Origin: DASUPK01 sp963736685
GTDB lineage: Bacteria; Actinomycetota; Thermoleophilia; Solirubrobacterales; 70-9
Assembly (NCBI GenBank): GCA_963736685.1
Contig: CAVTPZ010000022.1
Coordinates: 54,028 to 118,027, forward strand
Length of the DNA: 64,000 bases
Direction of reading: 5' to 3'
The position numbers and the translations under genes are program-made. The notes under the pieces are model-generated. The model did no database searches and was not told the origin of the DNA. It worked only from the letters and a program-made list of their open reading frames with translations. Each line of letters begins with the position of its first letter. Positions within the stretch are counted from its first letter, which is position 1. This document shows positions 44,173 to 52,715 of the stretch, one piece after another.

Positions 44173-44940
44173 TCAGTCTTCGATCGGCGGCGGGGGCTCC
44201 ATGCCGTGGCGGCGCATGCCGTCCTCGATCTCCCCGATCACCGTCTCGAGCACCGCGACCCGCGCGTAGCGCTTCGACTCGGCCGGGATCAGGTGCCAGG
44301 TGGCGTTCGGCTCGCTGGTGCGGGCCGCCATGTCCTCGACCGCCTGCTTGTACTCGTCCCGCTTCTCTCGGTTATGCCAGTCGTCGTCGGTCAGCTTCCA
44401 GGTCTTGAGCGGATCCTTCTCGCGGTCCTTGAACCGCTTCAGCTGCTCCTTGGCCGAGATATGCAGCCAGAGCTTGATCAGGACCGTGCCCTCGTTCGCC
44501 AGGGTCCGCTCAAAGGCGTTGATCTCGTCATAGGCCCGAAGCCACTGCTCACGGGTCGCGTATCCCTCGACTCGCTCGACGAGCACCCTCCCGTACCAGG
44601 AGCGATCGAAGACGGCCATCCCGCCCCAGCCCGGGAGCGAGGGCCAGAAGCGCCAGAGGAAGTGATGGCGCTTCTCATCGTGTGTCGGGGCTGCGAACTG
44701 GACGACGCGGACATGGCGTGGGTCAAGGGGCGCCACGAGGCGCTTGATCGCTCCTCCCTTTCCCGAGGCATCCTCCCCCTCGAAGACGACGCAGACGGGC
44801 GGGCCGAGGTCACCCTTGCCGATCAGCCCGCCGAGGGTGAGGCGGAGCTGCTCGAGGCGGGTCTGGGAGCGCTTCAGCCCCTCGGCCTCCTCCTCGCGCG
44901 AGAGCTTCTTGGTCAGGTCGAGATCGTCCAGGACGCCCAT
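44173..44940 (-). CDS. ppk2: Polyphosphate kinase 2 family protein
   Basis: A 255-residue single-domain PPK2, which transfers phosphate between polyphosphate and nucleotides. Motifs are Walker A FEGEDASGKGGAIKRLV (residue 52), HVRVVQFAAPTHDEK, Walker B-like AVFDRSWYGRVLVERVEGYA and KLWLHISAKEQLKRFKDRE, with KTWKLTDDDWHNREKRDEY. The subclass (ADP-, AMP- or GDP-specific) is not evident. Its start overlaps the stop of the small membrane protein. CHAD and CYTH genes 3 kb away also point to polyphosphate. Confidence 0.93.
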   Translation of the reverse strand: MGVLDDLDLTKKLSREEEAEGLKRSQTRLEQLRLTLGGLIGKGDLGPPVCVVFEGEDASGKGGAIKRLVAPLDPRHVRVVQFAAPTHDEKRHHFLWRFWPSLPGWGGMAVFDRSWYGRVLVERVEGYATREQWLRAYDEINAFERTLANEGTVLIKLWLHISAKEQLKRFKDREKDPLKTWKLTDDDWHNREKRDEYKQAVEDMAARTSEPNATWHLIPAESKRYARVAVLETVIGEIEDGMRRHGMEPPPPIED

Positions 44941-45137
44941 CAGAACCCCGTCGGCGCCCGCCCGTTGTGGGTGGCGATCGCAAGCTGAAGCAGCCCGATC
45001 GCGGCCAGGATCACCACGATGCCGAACGCGACGGTCCAGTTGCTCCTTGCGCCATGGCCGTACCAGCCCACCAGGAATCCCAGCGCCAGTAAGACCGCAT
45101 AGGGACCTAGGGAATCGGGCAGGGCGAGGGCGAGCAT
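44940..45137 (-). CDS. Small two-helix membrane protein
   Basis: A 65-residue membrane protein with two helices (LGPYAVLLALGFLVGWYGHG and WTVAFGIVVILAAIGLLQLA). The function is unknown. Its TGA overlaps the PPK2 ATG by one base (TGATG), so the two are translationally coupled. The start is 24 bp from the divergent MoxR-type gene. Confidence 0.62.
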   Translation of the reverse strand: MLALALPDSLGPYAVLLALGFLVGWYGHGARSNWTVAFGIVVILAAIGLLQLAIATHNGRAPTGF

Positions 45138-45161
45138 GGCGCGCTATCTATCATCCCCCAG

Positions 45162-46103
45162 ATGCCGGACTCCGAGCCCCAGTCAGTCGCGCAGGTCCGC
45201 GAGGGACTCGGCGAGGTGGGTTACCTCGCCGACGAGGCCGCCGCGCTCGTCTCCTTCCTCGCGCAGCGCCTCGGCAAGCCCATCCTGGTCGAGGGACCCG
45301 CCGGCGTCGGCAAGACGGAGCTCGCCAAGGCCCTCTCCCGCTCGACCGGCCGCCGGCTGGTTCGCCTTCAGTGCTACGAGGGGCTCGACGAGGCCAAGGC
45401 CCTGTACGAGTGGAACTACCGCAAGCAACTGCTTCGAATCCAGGCCGAGGCCTCCGGCGAGGCGGAGGCGGCGGCCGAGGGATCCTGGGCCCGGACGCGC
45501 GGCGACATCTTCTCCGAGGACTTCCTCTTCACCCGGCCACTGCTCGAGGCGATCAGCGCCGAGGAGCCGGTCGTCCTGCTGATCGACGAAATCGACAAGA
45601 CCGACCAGGAATTCGAGGCGATGCTGCTCGAGGTCCTCTCCGACTTCCAGATCTCGATCCCCGAGCTCGGCGTGATCGAGGCGCGCACCCGGCCGATCGT
45701 CGTGCTCACGTCCAACAACTCGCGCGAGCTGACCGAGGCGCTCAAACGGCGCTGCCTCTACCTCTGGCTCGACTATCCGTCGGTCGACCGCGAGCTGGAG
45801 ATCGTCCGCCTGCACTCGCCGGAGCTCGACGAGGGCCTCGCCCGGCGGCTCGTCGAGATCGTCCACATGGTCCGGGCCCTCGACCTGAAGAAGCCGCCCT
45901 CGATTGCGGAGTCGATCGATTGGGCGCGAACGCTGCTGCTGATCGGCGCCGACGACATCGACCGCGAGACCTTCGAGCAGTCGATGAGCATCCTGGTCAA
46001 GCACCGCTCCGACATCGATCTCGTCGCGGAGCGCGTTTCGGTGAAGCTCGAGGGCAACGGCGTCACCGGCGGCCTGACCCCGCCGGGCTCCTCCGGGGGC
46101 TGA
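45162..46103 (+). CDS. MoxR-type AAA+ ATPase
   Basis: A 313-residue AAA+ protein of the MoxR family, which acts as a chaperone for metal-enzyme maturation or stress complexes together with VWA proteins. It shows PILVEGPAGVGKTELAKALS (Walker A), QCYEGLDEAKALYEWNYRKQLL (the CoxD/MoxR-specific segment), VLLIDEIDKTDQEFEAMLLEVLSD (Walker B) and VVLTSNNSRELTEALKRRCLYLW (sensor 1 and Arg finger). The GTG-started VWA gene follows immediately. Confidence 0.9.
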   Translation: MPDSEPQSVAQVREGLGEVGYLADEAAALVSFLAQRLGKPILVEGPAGVGKTELAKALSRSTGRRLVRLQCYEGLDEAKALYEWNYRKQLLRIQAEASGEAEAAAEGSWARTRGDIFSEDFLFTRPLLEAISAEEPVVLLIDEIDKTDQEFEAMLLEVLSDFQISIPELGVIEARTRPIVVLTSNNSRELTEALKRRCLYLWLDYPSVDRELEIVRLHSPELDEGLARRLVEIVHMVRALDLKKPPSIAESIDWARTLLLIGADDIDRETFEQSMSILVKHRSDIDLVAERVSVKLEGNGVTGGLTPPGSSGG

Positions 46104-47459
46104 GTGGCCTCCACCGCGGGCAGCCTGCTCGCCTTCTTCGAAGACCTCCGCTCGGAGGGCGTAGCCGTCGGCACCTCCGAGATCCTCGACGCCTTCGCCG
46201 CCCTCGACGAGGTGAGCTGGACCGACCAGCGCGACTTCCGGGAGTCCCTGGCCGCGACGATCGCCAAATCCCAGGAGGACCGGCGGATCTTCGAGCTGCT
46301 CTTCGACAGGCACTTCTTCCGTGCTGCGGAGACCGAGGCGCTGGAGCAGGGGATCGAGGACGAGCGCTTCGAGGGCTCCGGAGACCGCATCGACCTCGAC
46401 GAGCTGCGCGAGGCCATCCGCCGCGCGATCTTCGAGGGCAACGACGGCGAGATGCGCGATCTGGCTCGCCTCGCGATGACCGCTTTCGGGCGCCAGGGCG
46501 AGCGCTCGGGCGTGATCGGCGTGGACGTGCAGCGGATCCGCCGGGCCCTGGACCTGCAGGCCGGCGGGCGGCGCAACGACGAGGACGCCCCGGCCCTGGA
46601 CCCGGACAGCATCCGCCAGTTCGAGCGCTATCTGCGGCGCGAGCTGGAGAGGGCGACGATCGAGCGCACGGGCAAGCTTCCCCCCTCCCGCCCGCTTGCT
46701 GAGCTCGACCGCACCCTGCCGACCAGTCCGGCTCAGGATCTGACGGCCGTCCACCGCGCCGTCGCCCAGTTGAAGCGCCGAATTGCGACACTCGGGCACG
46801 AGCAGCGCGGGCGCACCCGCGGGCGCCATGTCGACGTCCGCCGCACGATGAGGGCCTCACTCGAGACCGGCGGGGTGCCCCTCAACCTCCGCTACCGCCC
46901 GAAGCGCCCGCGGCGCCCGGAGATCTACGTGCTCTGCGACGTCTCGACCTCGGTGTCGAGCGCCAGCGTCTTCTTCCTCTCCGTTCTGCACGCGCTGCAC
47001 GACTCGTTCCGGAAGCTCCGCAGCTTCGTCTTCATCGAGCGGATCTCGGAGGTCACCGACATCTTCGAGCACGAGCGCGACTTCCGGAAGATCTCGGAGA
47101 GCATCTCCTCCGAGGGCGGCGTCGCCGACGTCTCGGGCTACACGGACTACGGTCGGGTCTGGCTGGAGTTCGGCGAGGAGATCGCGGAGGATCTGGGCCC
47201 GCGCTCAACGGTGATCGTCCTCGGCGACGCGCGCACGAACGGCCGAGAGCCCCATGCCGCCACCTTCGGCGCGATCGCCGAGCACGCCGGCCGCACCTTC
47301 TGGCTCAACCCGGAGCCGAAGCTCTACTGGAACTACGGCGACTCGGTGATGGCAGCCTACGAGCCCTATTGCGACGGCGCCTTCGAGTGCTGGACGACGA
47401 AGCATCTGGAGAACTTCGTCAACGTGATTGCCGGAAGCGCTTCGCGAGTCGACTCGTGA
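46104..47459 (+). CDS. CoxE-like VWA-domain protein
   Basis: A 451-residue protein of the CoxE/VWA family, the usual partner of a MoxR ATPase. The N-terminal 240 residues are helical and charged; the VWA domain begins around residue 270 with the MIDAS motif VLCDVSTSVSS (DxSxS), then YGRVWLEFGEEIA and TVIVLGDARTNGREP (second metal Asp). The GTG directly follows the MoxR-type stop. Its 3' end overlaps the convergent CHAD gene by 41 bp. The client enzyme is not in the window. Confidence 0.88.
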   Translation: MASTAGSLLAFFEDLRSEGVAVGTSEILDAFAALDEVSWTDQRDFRESLAATIAKSQEDRRIFELLFDRHFFRAAETEALEQGIEDERFEGSGDRIDLDELREAIRRAIFEGNDGEMRDLARLAMTAFGRQGERSGVIGVDVQRIRRALDLQAGGRRNDEDAPALDPDSIRQFERYLRRELERATIERTGKLPPSRPLAELDRTLPTSPAQDLTAVHRAVAQLKRRIATLGHEQRGRTRGRHVDVRRTMRASLETGGVPLNLRYRPKRPRRPEIYVLCDVSTSVSSASVFFLSVLHALHDSFRKLRSFVFIERISEVTDIFEHERDFRKISESISSEGGVADVSGYTDYGRVWLEFGEEIAEDLGPRSTVIVLGDARTNGREPHAATFGAIAEHAGRTFWLNPEPKLYWNYGDSVMAAYEPYCDGAFECWTTKHLENFVNVIAGSASRVDS

Positions 47460-48438
47460 ACTTCTTCGGCTTCTCGGCGTAGATTCGCTCGCCGAGCGAG
47501 ATCGCCGCGAACTGGAGCTCGCCGCGGCGCTGGTCGATCTCCTGGAGCAGGTGGCGCTTGGCCGCCGGGCTCGAGAAGGCGTTGCGCCGGCGCTGAGCCT
47601 CCTCTCGGAGGAGCGCCAGGTCATGGTCGTCGCCCAGATGATCCGACAGGTCGTGCGCGTGATCTGCGAGGGCGCCGATCATCGGGCGGTCGACCTCCCG
47701 GATCAGTCGCAGCTGGTAGGTAAGGTCCTTGACCCGCTTGCGTAGCTCGTGGAGGTTGGTGACGCTCGCGTCCTCCTCGACAGAGCGCAGGCGCTTGCGG
47801 CCTCGGCGGTAGGTGCGATGGAGCCCGGGTGCGATCACCCCCCAGCCGTCTGCGTCGAGCGCCAGCTCGTCGAGGCTAGACCTGCAGGCGACCAGCTCAG
47901 CCGCGGCCGCGGTCATCGTGCGCTCGATCGTGCCGTCATCGTGTGCGTCGCGGTTCTCGGCGTCGAGTTGCTCGCGCAGCTTCGCCGAGCGCTCGCGTGC
48001 CGCCGGCCCGAAGCGCTCGGAAAGCTCGTCGAGGGACTCGACCAGGATCTCCGCGTCGCGATGGGCGCTCAGCTTCCGGGCCACATCCCGGTAGTGGTCG
48101 TTCTCGCGCCGCCATGCGTCATCGCCGATCGCATCGCGGACCAGGCGGAGCGCCGAGCGGATCTTCTTCATGTCCTTGCGGGCCTCGTGAATGGCCTCCG
48201 CGGGGTCGGTCTCTGCTTCGCCGCGAAGCTGGGCTATGGCGTCATCGACCTGGACCAGCAGAATTCGCCTGATGCCCGGCCCGACGGGCTCGTTCTCGAG
48301 CAGGCGGTAGGACGTCGAGTCGGCCGCATCGCCATCCGTGTCCCGCAGCTTCTTGATTCCGATGCCCGCGGCTGCCGCGGCGGCCGTGCCTGCGGCGGCG
48401 AGGGCGGCGGTCTTCTCGCGTGTGGTCGGCATATCCAT
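47419..48438 (-). CDS. CHAD domain protein
   Basis: A 339-residue protein. An Ala-rich hydrophobic stretch (TAALAAAGTAAAAAAGIGI) near the N-terminus is followed by a CHAD domain (about 60-335), an all-helical polyphosphate-binding fold. Conserved features are EAIHEARKDMKKIRSALRLVR, HYRDVARKLSAHRDAEIL, LHELRKRVKDLTYQLRL and ALADHAHDLSDHLGDDHDLALL, with the basic surface residues and conserved His. A CYTH gene lies 55 bp upstream in the same direction, and PPK2 is close by. Confidence 0.9.
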   Translation of the reverse strand: MDMPTTREKTAALAAAGTAAAAAAGIGIKKLRDTDGDAADSTSYRLLENEPVGPGIRRILLVQVDDAIAQLRGEAETDPAEAIHEARKDMKKIRSALRLVRDAIGDDAWRRENDHYRDVARKLSAHRDAEILVESLDELSERFGPAARERSAKLREQLDAENRDAHDDGTIERTMTAAAAELVACRSSLDELALDADGWGVIAPGLHRTYRRGRKRLRSVEEDASVTNLHELRKRVKDLTYQLRLIREVDRPMIGALADHAHDLSDHLGDDHDLALLREEAQRRRNAFSSPAAKRHLLQEIDQRRGELQFAAISLGERIYAEKPKKFTSRLAKRFRQSR

Positions 48439-48493
48439 CTCCTGCCCATATAGGTGCGGAACTAACGGGGGACGGTGTAAAAACGCCGATAAG

Positions 48494-48967
48494 TCAGTGC
48501 GACAGGAATCGCGCCGACGGGACGCCCGAGGTCGCCAGGGTCTCGTTCAGATAGCGGTGATCGCCCGTGACCTCCTCCCCGAGCCAGCCGGGCGGGTCGA
48601 ACTCCTTGGCCTCCTCCTCGGAGGGAAATTCGATCTCCGCGACCATCAGCCCTTCGAGATCGCCGCCATAGACGTCGATCTCGATCTTCAGGTCCCCGTG
48701 CGGGATCACGTGACGGCGCTTCGCGAGCCGCCGCCCCTCGGTCAGCGCCCAGAGCTCGTCGAAGCTCGCACGGTCCAGCTCGACCTCGGCCTCCTCCCGT
48801 GACAGGCCTGAGCCTCGCTTCGCGGTGAGCAGGAGCCGGTCGCCCTTGCGGCGAAGCCGCACCTCGCCGTCGGAGCCGATTGCCAGGTATCCCTGCTCGA
48901 TCTCATCGGCCTGCGCGCCGCCGAGATCCGGCGGCACATTCACCAGGAACTTGCGTTCGACCTCCAT
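48494..48967 (-). CDS. CYTH domain protein (triphosphate tunnel metalloenzyme family)
   Basis: A 157-residue CYTH domain. It starts MEVERKFLV with the ExExK signature (EVERK), then EIEQGYLAIG, EVRLRRKGDRLLLTAKRGSG, KRRHVIPHGDLKIEIDVYGGDLEGLMVAEIEF and the C-terminal EVTGDHRYLNETLA. CYTH enzymes hydrolyse inorganic triphosphate or make cAMP; this short form is more like the triphosphatase type. The longer frame to 49093 crosses the TPP riboswitch region and is rejected. It is followed by the CHAD gene. Confidence 0.9.
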   Translation of the reverse strand: MEVERKFLVNVPPDLGGAQADEIEQGYLAIGSDGEVRLRRKGDRLLLTAKRGSGLSREEAEVELDRASFDELWALTEGRRLAKRRHVIPHGDLKIEIDVYGGDLEGLMVAEIEFPSEEEAKEFDPPGWLGEEVTGDHRYLNETLATSGVPSARFLSH

Positions 48968-48993
48968 GTCGACACCGTAGACTCCCACCTGGA

Positions 48994-49091
48994 CCCGACG
49001 GGGGGGCTCGCGGGAAAGCGGGCTGAGATAGCGGCCTACCCCACCTGCCGCTGACCCTTTGAACCTGTGCGGTAATGCGCGCGGAGGGAGC
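48994..49091 (+). ncRNA. TPP riboswitch (THI element)
   Basis: Conserved THI-box blocks are present in order: GGGGGGGCTCGCGGG, GCTGAGATAGCGG (about 49022), CCGCTGACCCTTTGAACCTG (49048-49067), GCGGTAATGCGC and GGAGGGAGC. The last block, at the base of P1, doubles as the ribosome-binding site and ends at the ATG of the ABC ATPase gene, so TPP binding probably blocks translation initiation. Confidence 0.93.
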
Positions 49092-49892
49092 ATGCCGACG
49101 AGACTTCGCGAAGGGACTCAGGACGCGGCCCGCGAAGGCCGTCCGATTCGCGCAAGCGGGATCTCCCACTCCTTCGGCGAGCTTCGGGTCATCGACCGAA
49201 TCGATCTCGAGGTCGAGCCCGGCGAGGTGCTCGGGGTCGTGGGACCCTCCGGCTGCGGCAAGACCACCTTGCTGGAGCTGCTCGCAGGGCTGCGGACGCC
49301 CGATTCGGGCTCGGTCTCGATCGGCGGTCGCTCCGAGCCGGCCGGGCGGCTCGAGGGCTGCGCCTACATGCCCCAGCGCGACCTGCTGCTCCCCTGGCTC
49401 TCGGCGGTCGACAACGCGGCGCTCGCCCTGCGGCTCGCCGGAGCGTCCAGATCTGCGGCGAGGGCCGAGGCGGGCGGCCACTTCGAGCGGCTGGGGCTCT
49501 CGGGCTTCGAGGGGACCCGGCCGGATGAGCTGTCGGGGGGGATGCGGCAGCGCGTCGCCTTCCTCCGCACGCTGATGGCGGGCCGGCCCGTGCTCCTCCT
49601 CGACGAGCCCTTCGCCTCGCTCGACGCGATCACCCGAGCCGAGATGCAGTCCTGGCTCGCCGGCGTCCTCGGCCCCGACCTGCACACGGTCGTGCTCGTC
49701 ACCCATGACGTCGAGGAGGCGCTCTACCTCTCGGACCGGGTCCTGGTCCTGACTCCGAGGCCCGCGAGGATCGCAGAGCGAATCGAGATCGAGGCGCCGC
49801 GCGCCACCGATCGCGCGGCCGCCGTCACCTCGCCGGAGTTCGCCCAGCTCAAGGAGCGCGCGCTGCGGAGCCTCGCGGAGGCGGCGCGGTGA
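49092..49892 (+). CDS. thiZ: ABC transporter ATP-binding protein, thiamine-precursor type
   Basis: A 266-residue ATPase of the SsuB/TauB/ThiZ group. Walker A is VVGPSGCGKTTLLELLAG, the Q-loop CAYMPQRDLLLPWL, the ABC signature DELSGGMRQRVAFLRTL, Walker B VLLLDEPFASLDAI and the switch His in LVTHDVEEALYLSDRV. The riboswitch directly in front of the ATG marks it as thiamine-controlled. The permease gene overlaps by 4 bp, and a THI5/NMT1-type binding protein follows: together a pyrimidine (HMP-related) importer is inferred. Confidence 0.88.
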   Translation: MPTRLREGTQDAAREGRPIRASGISHSFGELRVIDRIDLEVEPGEVLGVVGPSGCGKTTLLELLAGLRTPDSGSVSIGGRSEPAGRLEGCAYMPQRDLLLPWLSAVDNAALALRLAGASRSAARAEAGGHFERLGLSGFEGTRPDELSGGMRQRVAFLRTLMAGRPVLLLDEPFASLDAITRAEMQSWLAGVLGPDLHTVVLVTHDVEEALYLSDRVLVLTPRPARIAERIEIEAPRATDRAAAVTSPEFAQLKERALRSLAEAAR

Positions 49893-50671
49893 GCGCGGCG
49901 CGGCGATATCTGGCGCCCGCGGCCGTGATCCTGATCCTGCTCGGCGCCTGGGAGCTGGCGGCGCAATGGGACTGGATCTCCAACGCTCTCAACATCGAGG
50001 ATTTCCTGGTTCCGGCGCCGAGCGACATCGCCACGTCGCTCTGGCGCGACCGCTCCCTGCTCGCCGACGACTCCTGGGTGACGCTGCGGGAGGTCCTGCT
50101 CGGCTTCCTCTGCGCGCTCGCGGTGGGTCTGGCGTTCGCCGTGGTCCTGCACCTCTCCGACACCCTGCGCCGCGCGTTCTACCCGCTGCTGGTGGCCTCG
50201 CAGACCATCCCGCCGGTCGCGATCGCCCCGATCCTGATCGTCTGGTTCGGGTTCGGGCTCGGGCCCAAGGTCCTGCTGATCGCGCTGGTCTGCTTCTTCC
50301 CGGTCACCGTCAACACACTCGACGGGCTGCGCTCGGTCGATCCGCAGCTGATCACGATGATGCGGACGCTGGGCGCGACCCGAACCCAGATCCTGGGTCG
50401 CGTCGAGCTGCCCTCGGCTCTGCCGTTCTTCTTCAGCGGAACGAAGATCGCCATCGCGGTCGCGGTGATCGGCGCTGTCTTCGCCGAATGGGCGGGGGCC
50501 GGATCCGGCCTCGGCCATCAGATCCTGATCGCGTCCAGCAACCTGTTGACGGCCCGGATGTTCGCCGCGATCACCCTGCTCTCGGTGATGGCGATCGTCC
50601 TCTTCGCGGTCGTCTCCTTGATCGAGCGAAAGGTGGTCACCTGGGACAGCCGGGGGGTGACGCGGACGTGA
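49889..50671 (+). CDS. thiX: ABC transporter permease, thiamine-precursor type
   Basis: A 260-residue permease with six or seven helices. The EAA-type cytoplasmic loop reads DPQLITMMRTLGATRTQILGRVELPSALPFFFSGTKIA, as in SsuC/ThiX permeases. The N-terminal helix (LAPAAVILILLGAWELAAQW) and LLGFLCALAVGLAFAVVLHL fit the family. It overlaps the ATPase gene (GTGA) and the substrate-binding protein gene. Confidence 0.88.
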   Translation: MSAARRYLAPAAVILILLGAWELAAQWDWISNALNIEDFLVPAPSDIATSLWRDRSLLADDSWVTLREVLLGFLCALAVGLAFAVVLHLSDTLRRAFYPLLVASQTIPPVAIAPILIVWFGFGLGPKVLLIALVCFFPVTVNTLDGLRSVDPQLITMMRTLGATRTQILGRVELPSALPFFFSGTKIAIAVAVIGAVFAEWAGAGSGLGHQILIASSNLLTARMFAAITLLSVMAIVLFAVVSLIERKVVTWDSRGVTRT

Positions 50672-51675
50672 CCGTCGCGATGCGTCTCTCGATCCTGATC
50701 GCAGCCGCCGCGCTCGCCCTGTGCCTCGGCGCCTGCGGCGGAGGAGACGAGCCGACCAAGGGCTCGCCATCCCATCCTGCGCCCTTCACGCTCGCCCTCG
50801 ACTGGTACGTCAACCCCGACCACGCCGGGATCTACAGCGCGCTCGACCGTGGCTTCTTCAAAGCCGAGGGTCTCGACGTGCGCCCGCAGGTGCCCTCTGA
50901 CCCCTCCGCCCCGATCAAGGAGGTCGCCGCGGGGCGCGCCGACCTCGGAATCACCTACGAGCCCGAGGTCCTGCTCGCCCGGGACAAGGGACTGGACGTC
51001 CAGGCTGTGGCCGCCATCGTCGATCAGCCCCTGACCTCGCTGATCTCCCTTCCGAGGGCAGGCATCGCGACCGGCGCCGACCTGCGGGGAAAGACGGTCG
51101 GGACGGCCGGGATCCCGTACCAGACGGACTACCTCCAGACGATCCTGCAGTCGTCCGGTCTGCCGTCGTCGGCCGCGAATCAGGTCGACGTCGGCCTCAA
51201 CCTGCTCCCCACCCTGATCGGCGGACGGGTCGACGCGATCCTCGGCGGCTTCCGGAACATCGAAGGGGTCGATCTCCAGCAGCGCGGGCTCGACCCGCGC
51301 ATCGTCCCGGTCGACCAACTGGGAGTGCCGACCTATGACGAGCTGGTCCTGGTCGCCCGGCGGACCACGGTGGAGCAGCATCCAGAGGCGATCCGCAGCT
51401 TCATCGCGGCTCTGGCTCGGGGCACCGCCTACGCGATGGCCCATCCCCAGGAGGCCGCCAACTCGGTGCTCACCGCCGGTATGGGCCTGGATCCGATGCA
51501 GACGCGCGCGGAGGTCGATGCCACGCTGCCGTTGCTCGCAGGGACACAGGGCCGTCCGTACGGCTTCATGAATGCCGGTGAGTGGCGGCGGTACTCCGAG
51601 TGGATGGCGCAGCACGAGTTGATCTCTTCCGCCCCCCGGACGAGCGACGTGCTTTCGAACGCGTTGCTGCCCTAG
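50668..51675 (+). CDS. thiY: ABC substrate-binding lipoprotein, THI5/NMT1 type
   Basis: A 335-residue lipoprotein: signal peptide with lipobox LCLGAC followed by GGGDE. The mature domain begins FTLALDWYVNPDHAGIYSALDRGFFKAEGL, the NMT1/THI5-like pattern for binding hydroxymethylpyrimidine or related pyrimidines; DLGITYEPEVLLARDKGL and LRGKTVGTAGIPYQTDYLQ follow. The GTG overlapping the permease stop is used; an ATG four codons on is possible. Its last 110 bp overlap the convergent oxidoreductase gene. Confidence 0.88.
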   Translation: MTVAMRLSILIAAAALALCLGACGGGDEPTKGSPSHPAPFTLALDWYVNPDHAGIYSALDRGFFKAEGLDVRPQVPSDPSAPIKEVAAGRADLGITYEPEVLLARDKGLDVQAVAAIVDQPLTSLISLPRAGIATGADLRGKTVGTAGIPYQTDYLQTILQSSGLPSSAANQVDVGLNLLPTLIGGRVDAILGGFRNIEGVDLQQRGLDPRIVPVDQLGVPTYDELVLVARRTTVEQHPEAIRSFIAALARGTAYAMAHPQEAANSVLTAGMGLDPMQTRAEVDATLPLLAGTQGRPYGFMNAGEWRRYSEWMAQHELISSAPRTSDVLSNALLP

Positions 51676-52672
51676 CTGCCTGACGGCGCGCCCTCCGCTT
51701 GCTGAGTGCCGGAAGCACCAGGCCGCCGTACACCTGGATCGCCCGGTGGGGATCGGCCCCCGAGACGTTCATCAGCGCCATCGTGGTGGCTCCCATCTTC
51801 TCGGCCTCCCTGATCCGGTCAGCGTGGACCTCCGGGTCCGAGGAGATGATCAGGGCGTCCTTCAGGTCGTCGTCGGAGACCTGTCGCTCGCCGTTCTCGA
51901 ACAGCCGCTGCGGGCGATGCCAGTCGCCGGTGTAGTGCTCGTCCGGCTGGGCTCCCTTCCAGACCCGCGCCCCCTCCAGCGCGGCGTCGTCGTCCTCGGC
52001 CCAGGAGAACTGCGTCTGGAGGACGATGTGCCCCGGCTTCTTGCCGGCATCGTCGCAGGCACCCCTGTAGGCATCGATCACGTCTGGAGCCAACGCGGGG
52101 TCGGCCAGGGTCCAGAGGCCATCGCCCCAGCGCGCCGCGACACCGGCCGCCTTCAACCCGAAGGCGGAGACGAAGATCGGCGGCCGGCGGTTCGGGCGGG
52201 TGTGAAGGATCGCCTCGTCGGTTTCGAAGTGGCGCCCGTAGAACGAGAGGCGCTCACCATCGAAGAGCCGGCGGATGATCTCCAGCCCCTCCTCCATCCG
52301 ATCGACCTGCTCTGGCGCCCGTGGCCAGATCGCGGCGAGCGGAGACTCGTTCAGTGACTCGCCCGAACCGATGCCGAGGAACGGGCGGCCCGGGAACATC
52401 CGCTCCAGGGTCGCCCAAGCCTGCGCGATCAACACGGGGTGGTATCGAGGCCCCGGCGGCGTCACCGCCGTCCCGATTGCGAAGCGATCCGTGGCCTGTC
52501 CCGCGGCTCCGAGCCAGACCCAGGCGTGCCCGGATTCGCCGGGCTCCCACCAGGGCTGGAGATGGTCGCTGCAGGCCACACCATCGAACCCGATGCGTTC
52601 CGCGTCGACCGCCTGCCTGAGCAGGTCCTCTGGAGGAAACTGCTCGTGGGCGGCCCCGTAGAGGTAGCGCAT
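51566..52672 (-). CDS. LLM-class (F420-type) oxidoreductase
   Basis: A 368-residue flavin/F420-dependent luciferase-like enzyme, similar to the F420-dependent glucose-6-phosphate dehydrogenase branch. It has DAERIGFDGVACSDHLQPWWEPG, RFAIGTAVTPPGPRYHPVLIAQA, FLGIGSGESLNESP and PPIFVSAFGLKAAGVAARWGDGLW. The conserved fold ends near LVLPALSKR; the last 40 residues are a basic Arg/Ser/Thr-rich tail encoded almost entirely opposite the end of the binding-protein gene, suggesting a lost stop codon. The substrate is unknown. Confidence 0.87.
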   Translation of the reverse strand: MRYLYGAAHEQFPPEDLLRQAVDAERIGFDGVACSDHLQPWWEPGESGHAWVWLGAAGQATDRFAIGTAVTPPGPRYHPVLIAQAWATLERMFPGRPFLGIGSGESLNESPLAAIWPRAPEQVDRMEEGLEIIRRLFDGERLSFYGRHFETDEAILHTRPNRRPPIFVSAFGLKAAGVAARWGDGLWTLADPALAPDVIDAYRGACDDAGKKPGHIVLQTQFSWAEDDDAALEGARVWKGAQPDEHYTGDWHRPQRLFENGERQVSDDDLKDALIISSDPEVHADRIREAEKMGATTMALMNVSGADPHRAIQVYGGLVLPALSKRRARRQAARAATRSKARRSSGGRKRSTRAAPSTRSTAATHRHS

Positions 52673-52715
52673 GCCTTCCGGCTACCTCGCCGGCGGCCGG
52701 GGTAAACGCGGGTCG

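Noticed and set aside
45183..46829. 548-codon minus-strand frame over the MoxR and VWA genes
   Set aside because: Crosses the boundary of two genes with strong motif support on the plus strand.
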